NCBI RefSeq assembly: GCF_001005315.1
Contig: NZ_LBMG01000050.1
Span: 1-42,873 of the forward strand
Direction of reading: 5' to 3'
Length of the DNA: 42,873 nucleotides
Origin: Kordia jejudonensis
Lineage (GTDB): Bacteria; Bacteroidota; Bacteroidia; Flavobacteriales; Flavobacteriaceae
The position numbers were made by a program, and so were the translations under genes. The stretch's first letter is position 1. Each line of letters starts with the position of its first letter. Positions 15,957 to 25,000 of this stretch are shown here, one piece after another. The notes under the pieces are model-generated. The model was not told the origin of the DNA and did no database searches. It was given only the letters and a program-made list of their open reading frames with translations.

Positions 15957-18900
15957 TTTGGATTTCCGATATAGGCGTTCATTTCAATTTTTACATAACT
16001 ATAAATTGGATGTGAAATTTGCTGCAACACGTTGTAATTTTTTCTATTTGGGATAATTTTACTAGAGATATCTTCATTTGGCAAACCGTTTACGTAACAG
16101 TTTTTCATGTTAGAATTGATGATTTTTATAGCTTCATTTTGCAAGATTTCATAGGTAAACGATTGTTTTCGTTGTTGTCGAATTCCTTTGTTTAAAAACT
16201 GATGATCTACCCATACTAATTGCTTGTTTTCATCATAATACGAAATCAATAACTGTGGAACTGTAATTTCTTGCAATCCACTATTAAAGAGGTTTCCGCT
16301 AATGTTTTTTGAATTGATATTGAGATCGCTCAACACGATGTTTTTGTATAAATCGGAACCTGAAACATTTCCTGCGGCTTGCAAGTTGAATTTCGTTGGA
16401 ATGTCTGTCAATTCTACGGGCGTAAATTCATCAGGATTGAAGGTTTCTGGAATGGAATCTTGTGTTTTGGACCACGCAATACCTTCAAAGTTGATTCGGA
16501 ATGAAGTCACTTCTTTTGGCATGAGTTTGTGCTTCATATGATATTTTGCGTTGTAGGTTGCCAATGCTACATTTTCATCATTGTATAACGTTCCTTTGAG
16601 GACAACATCGGCTGGCACATTGTCAATATTTTGCACTTCGCCTACCAACGCGTAATGTCCATTTCGTTGTACCAATTTTGCAGAAATAATTTCTAAAACG
16701 GGTTGTTTTAATACATCTTCATGATAGGTTTGTTCCGTAGTAATGCGTCTTCTTCCGTGATTGAAATAGGCGGTTTTGTTATTAGAAAATAGTTGATCTG
16801 GCGGTAAATCGGCAGTAACTTTTTCGGCTTCTAAAAACCATTTTTCGTTGCGTTTTACGACTGTTTTATAGTCTGTTTTTTCAATTTTTTCTAATGGTGT
16901 AATCCACTTTGTGCTAATTTTTAGTGTTGCTAAACTGTCTGTTTCCGTTGTGATTTCGGTCGTAATTGCATCTAGTTTTGCGTATGAACTCAACAATCCA
17001 TCTGTTGATGAAATTTCTAACATGTATTGCGCAATTGTTAGGTTACTTTCTGGATTGATGAAACTATGTGCAGTTTCAAACTGCTTGAAATCGAGTGCAT
17101 CATAATAGGCTTTTACGACATTTTCTGGCGAACGTTGTGCATCATTTTTAATATAGAATTGATACGTTCCAAAGGCTAAAATTCCAATCAAGATCATTGC
17201 CCAAACGTGACTTGCTTTTACAAGATTTTTTGAGAATTTCGTGTAGTTGGTATTGAATTGTAAATATTGATTTGCGTCAGTTCGCTTTCGCCGAATGTAC
17301 CTCAGAAATATAGGTTGAATGTTGCATAAAAATGCTAGAATTACGGTAAGAAACGGCATGATTCCCCATAAGAGTTTTTGCCAAGTTGATACTTCATCTT
17401 TTGGTAAAATAGAAGAAAGTGGCGGCACATTTAGTTTTTCCCAAACCATGATACCATTTTCCAATGGTGACAATCGTTGCCAACCACAGAAATAGAGAAT
17501 TGGATCGTAGAATTTATCGTTGGAAAAGATGTATTTTAAATTATATTTTTCTGGAGTTGTCAAGAATTGTTGCAATGAACCTATTCCGGCAACTCCTTTG
17601 AATTTAGAGTTTTCCAAACGCTCTATTGGTCGTGTGGTGAGTTCTGGCAAACGACGTGCAGAATGATAGTTTCCATCAACGGTTAGTGCATTTGTTTGTG
17701 CTGATAACCAAGCCATTTGATCGCCAAAACCTAAGGTTAAATAGCGCCATTGATCGTGTTGATCTTGGTTGAGAAAGTTCACAATGGGCAACATGTTTAT
17801 TTTTTGCGGTTGCGAAGGTCTGAAATATCCCAAACTCATTGTGAAAATAGTCATGAAAACAAATAAAATTGCCAATCCGCCACCAATGATTCGGTGATAC
17901 ATGGCGCCAAATTTTTCTTGAAAAAATGTTTTTAAATCTGCTTCTGAAAAGCGATAGACAAATTCTCCAAATAATGGCAATGACATAATGGAAGCCCACA
18001 ATGTGAAACGGTCTAAAGTTAAAATATTGAAAGCGGTTTCGCCCAAAATCATACGTGGAATTGGCGTTGTGCCACCAGTTCCTAAGATGAATAATAGTGT
18101 GATGGACAAGCCAAAAAATAAGTAGCGTTTGCTATAATATCTGTAAAATATGTATGGTAACAAGAATAGTAATATTCCCCAAGGAATTAGAAAAAACACC
18201 AATCCTGATGATGTGATTTCTAAGAAATGATCACGTGAGCCATGTGGAATTGGCACTTGCGTGATTGGATTGTTTTTGGAGTTGATCCAATATGGTAAAA
18301 TACATCCAACAATGATGACCAACGACAATATTCCGAAACCAACAATACGCTTAAAAAGCTTCCAAAAGTTTTTCCAAAATACTAAAAATGTAACTTCTTT
18401 CATCGAGTGTACACTTTCGCGAGAAGCATCCATAATGACCATTCCGATTAATGGAAATATGAAAAAGATCATTCCAAAAATTGGCGTCACATGATGTGAA
18501 GTTACCGTAACGGCAATCAGCGAAAGCGACGTAAGAAGGTATTTGTATTTGCCAGTTTTTAACCAGAGGTAAATCTCCGGAAGGGCATGCATCAACACTG
18601 AAATTCCAACAATACTTGGCAATTGACCAAAGATGTGTAAGGTTTCTACAAACGATGATGAAAAAACCGCCAGAATTGCCGCATAACCCGCAACTCTTTT
18701 GTTTCCTGACATGAGTAATGAGAAACGATACGTACCTGTAATGAATAGTATGATGGCAATAATAGCAACCGTAAACAATCCAAATTTTAATCCGCCCAAT
18801 AAAGACAATGCGCCAATTGATTGATGTACTAATGGCGGATAACTCATTACGGTAAATCCTGTGTACCATTTATAGTTCCATGGTTCAAACCAACTGTTGG

Positions 18901-19033
18901 CGTAATGATCGGCAAAGAACAAATGAATTAATGCATCATAGGTAGTTTCCAACGTAAAAAAGATAGCCGTACCGTGAAACACGACTCCAAGAAGTAGTGC
19001 TAATAGTAATAGTTTATTTGTGGTTTGTTTCAT
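15953..19033 (-). CDS. Large GT-C-like polytopic membrane protein with periplasmic domains
   Basis: 1026 residues. The first ~480 contain about ten membrane helices, with an acidic residue in the first outer loop (ETTYDALIHLFFADHYANSW), the layout of GT-C glycosyltransferases and of the 'PTPS-related' membrane protein family. Further helices follow near 556-580 and 608-626. Residues about 638-740 form an NTF2-like domain (NVVKAYYDALDFKQFETAHS ... NEKWFLEAEKV) and the C-terminus (750-1026) is beta-rich and periplasmic. First gene of the three-gene operon. Likely role: sugar transfer or polymerisation on the outer face of the inner membrane. Substrate and catalytic residues unproven. Confidence 0.65.
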   Translation of the reverse strand: MKQTTNKLLLLALLLGVVFHGTAIFFTLETTYDALIHLFFADHYANSWFEPWNYKWYTGFTVMSYPPLVHQSIGALSLLGGLKFGLFTVAIIAIILFITGTYRFSLLMSGNKRVAGYAAILAVFSSSFVETLHIFGQLPSIVGISVLMHALPEIYLWLKTGKYKYLLTSLSLIAVTVTSHHVTPIFGMIFFIFPLIGMVIMDASRESVHSMKEVTFLVFWKNFWKLFKRIVGFGILSLVIIVGCILPYWINSKNNPITQVPIPHGSRDHFLEITSSGLVFFLIPWGILLFLLPYIFYRYYSKRYLFFGLSITLLFILGTGGTTPIPRMILGETAFNILTLDRFTLWASIMSLPLFGEFVYRFSEADLKTFFQEKFGAMYHRIIGGGLAILFVFMTIFTMSLGYFRPSQPQKINMLPIVNFLNQDQHDQWRYLTLGFGDQMAWLSAQTNALTVDGNYHSARRLPELTTRPIERLENSKFKGVAGIGSLQQFLTTPEKYNLKYIFSNDKFYDPILYFCGWQRLSPLENGIMVWEKLNVPPLSSILPKDEVSTWQKLLWGIMPFLTVILAFLCNIQPIFLRYIRRKRTDANQYLQFNTNYTKFSKNLVKASHVWAMILIGILAFGTYQFYIKNDAQRSPENVVKAYYDALDFKQFETAHSFINPESNLTIAQYMLEISSTDGLLSSYAKLDAITTEITTETDSLATLKISTKWITPLEKIEKTDYKTVVKRNEKWFLEAEKVTADLPPDQLFSNNKTAYFNHGRRRITTEQTYHEDVLKQPVLEIISAKLVQRNGHYALVGEVQNIDNVPADVVLKGTLYNDENVALATYNAKYHMKHKLMPKEVTSFRINFEGIAWSKTQDSIPETFNPDEFTPVELTDIPTKFNLQAAGNVSGSDLYKNIVLSDLNINSKNISGNLFNSGLQEITVPQLLISYYDENKQLVWVDHQFLNKGIRQQRKQSFTYEILQNEAIKIINSNMKNCYVNGLPNEDISSKIIPNRKNYNVLQQISHPIYSYVKIEMNAYIGNPK

Positions 19034-19175
19034 CTTTTTTAGTGTGACATATATAATACTCCTTCGTCAAACCAAATCAAATTCAGAATGACGCTTTCAT
19101 ATAACTTTTCGTTATTGAATTTCATTATGTTAAAGATAAACGGTGTAATTTTTAATTGGACTAAAGGAAATTGCA
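19034..19175. other. Divergent intergenic region, minus-strand side
   Basis: The 278-bp gap to 19311 carries short open frames on both strands without protein-like features. A partial repeat end TTCAGAATGACG sits at 19082-19093. No clear promoter for the minus-strand operon was found. The plus-strand promoter is listed separately. Confidence 0.5.
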
Positions 19176-19243
19176 TTTCGTCTAAAGATAGTTCCGTTTT
19201 GAGTCCTTCTGGCAAAATTCTCAGCGAATCCAACCTACTTTTG
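19176..19243 (+). promoter_or_regulatory. Promoter with upstream element TTCGTC and -7 box TACTTTTG
   Basis: TTTCGTCTA starts at 19176 (preceded by TTGCA, as at 1273-1277) and TACTTTTG at 19236-19243 matches TAnnTTTG exactly. TTCGTC to box is 59 bp. It drives the REC-GT2 gene with a leader of about 60 nt. Confidence 0.5.
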
Positions 19244-19311
19244 ACCTGTAAGTCATTCAGAAAATCACATGAATGCCACTTAAAAAATACTCTAATTAAA
19301 AATACGATACG

Positions 19312-20490
19312 ATGAAAATTTTAGCTATTGACGACCAAAAATTAGTTTTGATTCCTTTAGAAAGCAGATTGGCTGAATTAGGATATGAAGTGTTAACCGA
19401 AACAAACGCTTTGAAAGGAATGGAAGTATACGATTCGTTTCAACCAGATTTGGTCATTGTAGATATGAATATGCCAACGGTTTCAGGAATGGAAATCGTA
19501 CAACATATTCGCAGAGATAAGAAAGATGACACGCCAATTATGATATTATCTGGAAATACCGATGATAAAATGATTACAAAAGGTTTTGATTTAGGTGTGA
19601 ATGATTATATGAAGAAACCGTTGAGTTTAAATGAAGTTTGTGCGCGCGTAAAACGATTGATTGGTGTGCCAAAAACGACCACAATTGCCACTACACATAC
19701 TGTGATGATTCAGCAACGATGTGTTGGTGTGGTGATTCCTTGTTATAACGAAGCAGAACGTTTGTTGAGTACAGAGTTTACAGATTTTATTGATCGTAAT
19801 TCAGGATATCATTTGTGTTTTGTAAATGACGGAAGTACCGATGCAACGTTGGAAGTTTTACACAATTTACAGAACGGTAGAGAAGATTTTATTACCGTAT
19901 ATGATTGTGAACAAAATGGTGGAAAAGCAGAAGCTGTTCGACTTGGAATGTTACATATGGCACAACAAGACGATTTAGATTATATAGGTTTTTTAGATGC
20001 TGATTTATCAACCGATTTAGCTGATTTTGACGATTTAGTTTCCACGATTGAAGGTTCTGATTTTAAGATTGTAAGTGGTTCAAGAATTAGCCGAATGGGC
20101 GCAAATATTACGAAAGAATCTGCTCGTAAAATTATTAGTTTAACGATCAATTTGATTATTCGTAATATTTTATCAATGAACTTTAAAGACACACAATGTG
20201 GTGCAAAGATTTTCCATAAAGATGTGATCAATTTGGCTTTTGATCAAAAATTTATCACAAAGTGGTTGTTTGATGTGGAAATTTTCATGCGCATGCGTAG
20301 ACATTTCGGATTGGACAAAGCAAGAGCAATGATGTGTGAAAAGCCTTTGAAACGTTGGATTCATGCAGATGGTTCAAAATTGTCTATGAAAGATTCTATC
20401 AAAATTATTGGTCAGTTAGGTCAAATTGCTTGGTCGTATCGAGGTAAAAATAAAGCTTTAGCTACTATAGAAGCAAAAGTTGTTATTTAG
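19312..20490 (+). CDS. Response-regulator receiver domain fused to GT2 glycosyltransferase
   Basis: 392 residues. Residues 1-119 are a complete receiver domain: D7/D8 (AIDDQK), phospho-acceptor D51 (VIVDMNMP), the S/T position in MILSGN and K102 in KKP. Residues ~136-375 are a GT2 (GT-A fold) domain of the DPM1/GtrB-like group: VVIPCYNEAERL, FVNDGSTD (170-177), QNGGKAEAVRLGM, FLDADLST with the metal-binding D229-x-D231, and DTQCGAKIF. No C-terminal membrane helices, so soluble. Phosphorylation by an unlinked histidine kinase would control a sugar transfer directly, a post-translational switch for the EPS locus. No kinase gene lies in the window. Confidence 0.85.
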   Translation: MKILAIDDQKLVLIPLESRLAELGYEVLTETNALKGMEVYDSFQPDLVIVDMNMPTVSGMEIVQHIRRDKKDDTPIMILSGNTDDKMITKGFDLGVNDYMKKPLSLNEVCARVKRLIGVPKTTTIATTHTVMIQQRCVGVVIPCYNEAERLLSTEFTDFIDRNSGYHLCFVNDGSTDATLEVLHNLQNGREDFITVYDCEQNGGKAEAVRLGMLHMAQQDDLDYIGFLDADLSTDLADFDDLVSTIEGSDFKIVSGSRISRMGANITKESARKIISLTINLIIRNILSMNFKDTQCGAKIFHKDVINLAFDQKFITKWLFDVEIFMRMRRHFGLDKARAMMCEKPLKRWIHADGSKLSMKDSIKIIGQLGQIAWSYRGKNKALATIEAKVVI

Positions 20491-20508
20491 GATAATTCGA
20501 TTTCTATT

Positions 20509-20573
20509 GTCGTTCCTGCGCAGGCAGGAATTTATAACGCTTCAAATTAGACTCCGCAATAAATGCGGAATGA
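20509..20573. repeat. Composite dispersed repeat
   Basis: GTCGTTCCTGCGCAGGCAGG with AA, then CTCCGCAATAAATGCGGAATG: the first and third modules, separated by a diverged spacer, just after the REC-GT2 gene. Confidence 0.7.
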
Positions 20574-20631
20574 AAACCTATGAAACTTAAAATACTTAAT
20601 TGTTAACTATATTCCCCTAAACCTACTATAT

Positions 20632-21066
20632 ATGAAGATTGGAATTTTAATTGTGTTCCGTAATGCCGAAAGAAAAGTTGAAGTACAGCAATTTATTGAT
20701 TTATTTGCCGAAAAAACAAAGCTAAATGTGTGCTTTGTAAATAACGGAAGTACGGATAAGACATTTGAATTGTTGAAAGAAATTCAAGAAGAAGCAAGTA
20801 TTCAAATTTCAATCATTGATGTAAAAAAAGATCGTGGACATCATGCGGCTATAAAAGCTGGTGTTCGGTATTTGACAAGTGTAAATGAGTTACCGTATAT
20901 TTTATGCTTGCCTAAGTATACTGCTAACGATTTTAAAATACTTGAAAAGGTATTTCATACAATACAACAAGAAAAAGATATCCTGAAAAGTTTGCTAAAA
21001 AAACCCAAACGAATGGTTCACAAGAATGTGTTTTCGTTGCGTGGCATTTTGGAGAAAGCGAGTTGA
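20632..21066 (+). CDS. Truncated, degenerate GT2-like protein
   Basis: 144 residues matching only the first half of a GT2 domain. ILIVFRNAERKVEVQQFIDL parallels VVIPCYNEAERL of the upstream protein; CFVNNGSTDKT matches CFVNDGSTDAT with D changed to N; DRGHHAAIKAG replaces NGGKAEAVRLG. Where the active enzyme has the metal-binding DAD there is CLPKYTAND, and everything after is missing. A catalytic transferase is therefore unlikely. It may be a decayed duplicate of the preceding GT2 domain or a small regulatory partner of it. It lies 141 bp after that gene, separated by a repeat. Confidence 0.7.
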   Translation: MKIGILIVFRNAERKVEVQQFIDLFAEKTKLNVCFVNNGSTDKTFELLKEIQEEASIQISIIDVKKDRGHHAAIKAGVRYLTSVNELPYILCLPKYTANDFKILEKVFHTIQQEKDILKSLLKKPKRMVHKNVFSLRGILEKAS

Positions 21067-21074
21067 GTTTTTAA

Positions 21075-21098
21075 GCACGAGTTATAAACTGCGCTAGC
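21075..21098. repeat. GCACGAGTT/GCGCTAGC repeat
   Basis: GCACGAGTTATAAACTGCGC and TAGC resembles 11483-11507 (GCACGAGTTCGGAAACTCGC and GCTAGC). The halves AGTT/AACT make a small palindrome. A separate family from the TTCCTGCG element. Confidence 0.5.
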
Positions 21099-21154
21099 GT
21101 ATTCCTTTGCTTTTGGGTGTTGGGTTTTAGATTATTGGAAGATTCAAATGTCAT

Positions 21155-21232
21155 TGTCATTCCTGCGAAGGCAGGAATCTCACAAAATGAGCACTTACTG
21201 TTATGAGATGCTGAATCAAGTTCAGCATGACG
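21155..21232. repeat. Composite dispersed repeat
   Basis: GTCATTCCTGCGAAGGCAGG and AATCTCA, then GAGATGCTGAATCAAGTTCAGCATGACG. Both palindromic modules are intact. It ends 9 bp before the rsmI stop codon and could act as its transcript end. Confidence 0.8.
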
Positions 21233-21241
21233 TAAACGCCA

Positions 21242-21910
21242 CTATTTCCTTCCATCAACAACAACCACAATTTCGCCTTTTGGTGGTTTGTTTTGATAAT
21301 ATGCTAAGACTTCTTTTGCCGTTCCACGAATGGTTTCTTCGTAGAGTTTTGTCAATTCTCTGGAAACGGAGACTTGTCGGTCTTCGCCGAAATATTCACA
21401 GAAATGTCCCAATGTTTTTACCAACTTGTGTGGCGATTCGTAAAAAATCATCGTGCGCGTTTCTTCTGCTAAAATTTTAAAACGGGTTTGTCTTCCTTTC
21501 TTCACAGGCAAAAAACCTTCAAAGACAAATTTATCATTTGGCAATCCGCTATTCACTAGAGCTGGCACAAAAGCCGTTGCGCCTGGCAAACATTCTACAG
21601 GAATATCATTTGCAATACATGCACGTGTTAATAAAAACCCTGGATCTGAAATTGCGGGCGTTCCTGCATCACTAATTAATGCAAAAGTTTCGCCTGCTTG
21701 CATCCGTTTTATCAACGTTTCCGTTGTTTTATGTTCGTTGTGCATGTGATGACTTTGCATATGTGTACCAATTTCAAAATGCTTCAATAATTTTCCACTT
21801 GTACGCGTATCTTCTGCCAAAATTACATCCACACTTTTTAAAACCTCAACAGCTCTAAAAGTCATATCTTGAAGATTTCCGATAGGTGTGGGAACAATAT
21901 AAAGTTTCAT
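21242..21910 (-). CDS. rsmI: 16S rRNA (cytidine-1402-2'-O)-methyltransferase
   Basis: The ATG at 21908-21910 gives 222 residues starting MKLYIVPTPIGNLQDMTFRA, the hallmark N-terminus; the longer open frame to 21958 adds 16 residues not found in the family. It also shows LAEDTRTSGKLL, ALISDAGTPAISDPG, CLPGATAFVPALV and the C-terminal KPPKGEIVVVVDG. The enzyme methylates the 2'-hydroxyl of C1402 in the decoding centre using SAM. A single housekeeping gene with its own upstream region; not related to the EPS genes beside it. Confidence 0.95.
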   Translation of the reverse strand: MKLYIVPTPIGNLQDMTFRAVEVLKSVDVILAEDTRTSGKLLKHFEIGTHMQSHHMHNEHKTTETLIKRMQAGETFALISDAGTPAISDPGFLLTRACIANDIPVECLPGATAFVPALVNSGLPNDKFVFEGFLPVKKGRQTRFKILAEETRTMIFYESPHKLVKTLGHFCEYFGEDRQVSVSRELTKLYEETIRGTAKEVLAYYQNKPPKGEIVVVVDGRK

Positions 21911-22050
21911 CAATACTGTATTTAGAGGTTGAAAAATCGTCTTTATTTCTGAGTTCAAAAGTAACTATTAAAACATATAAGTCATAATTACCTTATCTTT
22001 ATTGTTGTACATACGCAACCTTTTACCGATTTGTGTATCATTTATAATAT

Positions 22051-25000
22051 ATGAACCACTTTTTTTACCTATTTTTCTTATTAATATTTTCTCCGTTATG
22101 GAGTCAAACTACAGACTTATCCGTAAGTATTGAAGTTGTAGATGATGCTGGAAGTACCGTTTCAAATGTATTTTTATTTCAAGAATTTAGTTACATAACA
22201 ACTATAAGTAATTCAGGAAATGCAGTAAGCAATGCTACATTTTCACAACAAGTAGCTCCTGATGTAACGTTTGTTTCTGTGGAAAGCATCAATCCACTAG
22301 GTGGCGCAGACTTGGCTACAAATTTAATATACGATGCAGTTTCCAATACCGTAACTGGCGTTTTGCCAAACATGCCCAACAATGCTAGTGTGCAAATACG
22401 TATAAATTTACGAGCGCCAACAGAATTAGGCGGCATTTCAACAACCGCTGAAGTATTTCCACCAACTGGAACAACCGATACAATGCTCGATAGTAATATT
22501 GCTATTGTATCTATGGATGTAAATGATGTTCCGTTGAATTTTTCTATAGATTATCAACAAGTTACTCCAACAGCTGGAACGGGAATTTCCGCTTGGGGCG
22601 ATCAAGTTACTTTTGAAGTGACCATTACCAATAATAGCACCATTGAATATCCCACAAGTAATTTGAATTTATTACAAGGAATTCAATCAAGTTCGCTGAA
22701 TGGTGTTCCTCAAGTACAATTAATTTCGGTAGCATGTATCGCAAGTACCAATGGTGCGCAATGTCCAACAGATTTAGGACTAACCAGCGGAAACCCAACA
22801 CCTGTAGTTCCTACACAAACCTTGTATAACATCGGAGAAATTGTATTTCCGTCGCAATCAAGTATTACGTTCAGTGTTACCTATGCGTATTTTGAAGGAA
22901 GTTGTGGGGAAATTTCAGATTTAATTATTGGAAGAAGTTTTGCTTCTATAGATTTTGAAAATGCCAATGTTCCACCTATTACTTCTAACATAGTATTGAC
23001 CGATTTACTTTTTTCTACACAATGTCCGTGTACTGATGTGAGTATTTCTACCATTCAAACCGATCCTGCTGGTGGTGCCATTATTACAGATTACAGTCAA
23101 ACAGTAACTTACGAAACTACAGTAATCAATAATGGTCCTTTAGACACGAATATTTTAGTGTTTTTTCAAAATCTTGGTCCGCCATGGGAAATTATTTCCG
23201 TAGAATGTATTGGCGCTACTGGCGGACTTAACTGTGGAGATTTTACCTATGAAATTGGGGCTTCAGGACAGTTTTGGGAAATACCAAACTTTATGATTCC
23301 TGTTGGAGCGCAATTTATAACACGGACAGTAGTTCGGTATATTGAACCCGATTGTCCATCAGATAGTATCATTCCTGCTGCGTATAGAAGTACGGTAAAT
23401 ATGCTACAACATCTCGATTGTTTTCCTGATGATAACAATCAGTTTGGAAGTATTTTTGTGCCGCAATCGGTAGGAAATAGCAATTGTGTAAATGATGAAG
23501 ATATTATTATTACCAAAACACAAGTAGATCCTGTACTTCCACTTGGAAGTTCTGCCAATCAACCAATTCCTTGGGGCGATATTACCTATCATATTACACT
23601 TACAAATGAAAATTTAGTTGCTGTTCCGTTTACGATGATAGACTTTTATGGACCAACTCCATCAACGCAAACAAATACTGTAACGGCTATTTTGCAATCT
23701 ATTAATTGTATTGGAACTACCGGAACTGCAGATTGTATCACTATTACAAACGCCAATATTGGTATTCCGCTTACGAATGAAAGTGATATTTTCTGGGAAA
23801 TTACCACTGCTGAAAACTGGGAGTTAGCCGCTGAAAGTTCTATTACATTTGAAGTTGTGGTCAACTGGACACCTGAATGTTCCATTGAAGCAACCAGAGT
23901 ATCCAATGTGGTAAGTTGTTTTGTAGCTAATGAAAATATTGAACGAACCGCTTCTCAAACAAGCTACCTAACACCTTGCGTTGATCTAATTATACAAACA
24001 TTTCCTTCAGTACCAACCATTCCAATTAATGATAATTTTGAATGGGTTATTGACATCACAAACAGTGTTATCAGTTCTACCGCAACAGATGCCGCATTTA
24101 CAACAGCAATAAATAACGCATTTACCATCACAGGAACACCAACATGTACCGTAACCAGTGGAAATGCAACGTGTATCACTACATTTAACGTAAATGGAAA
24201 TACAATTGACGGAATCATTCCATTAATAGACGCAGATGCTACCATACAAATTCGCGTTCCTGTAAGTGCTCCAAATTATGGTGGCTCATTTAATAATATT
24301 GCCGAAGTGCAACCCGATCCTGCAAATAATGGAGAATTTGATCCAAGTACCAATATTTCAATATCGAGTATTCAAGTAATTTCTCCACGCGTGGAAAAAA
24401 GTTTTGTGCCCGACGAAATTCTTGCCACACAAACATCATTACTTACGTTTACCATTACCAATATTCCTGGAAATGCCGCGCAAACAGGAATTTCGTTTAC
24501 TGACAATTTACCAAACGGCATTAGCTTAGCGGGCGATCCTTATTGGGTAAATAGCAATGGTTGTACCGCAGATTTTGTTGGTTTGACAAATGATGATTTT
24601 GTCGGAATTACCAATTTGATATTCCCAAATGGCGTTGCCGAATGTACCTTTGCCGTCTTGGTCACTTCAGCAACGAACGATTTATATACAAACGAGTTTA
24701 CAAACTTTTCAAACCTCAATAACATTGATGCAACGAATGCTTTTGCAACCTTAAATGTATTGCCATTACCACCAAGCGCTGATTTAGAAATTTCGCTTAT
24801 GCCAAATCAAACTGATTATTGTGAAGGCGATGAAATTACATTCACGTTAACAGTTACCAATAACGGACCTGATGCTGTTGCAAATGTTACCATTGCACAC
24901 TACATAAATCCTGATGGTTTTACCTATATGTCTGACAATGCAAGCGGAATGTTTGATACTACAACTGGAATTTTAGAACTTTCTAACATTTCTATTTCCG

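Noticed and set aside
19039-19315. Open frames of 64 aa (minus) and 75 aa (plus) in the divergent gap before REC-GT2
   Set aside because: They cover the promoter and UAS of the fusion gene and show no protein signature; the two are antisense to each other.
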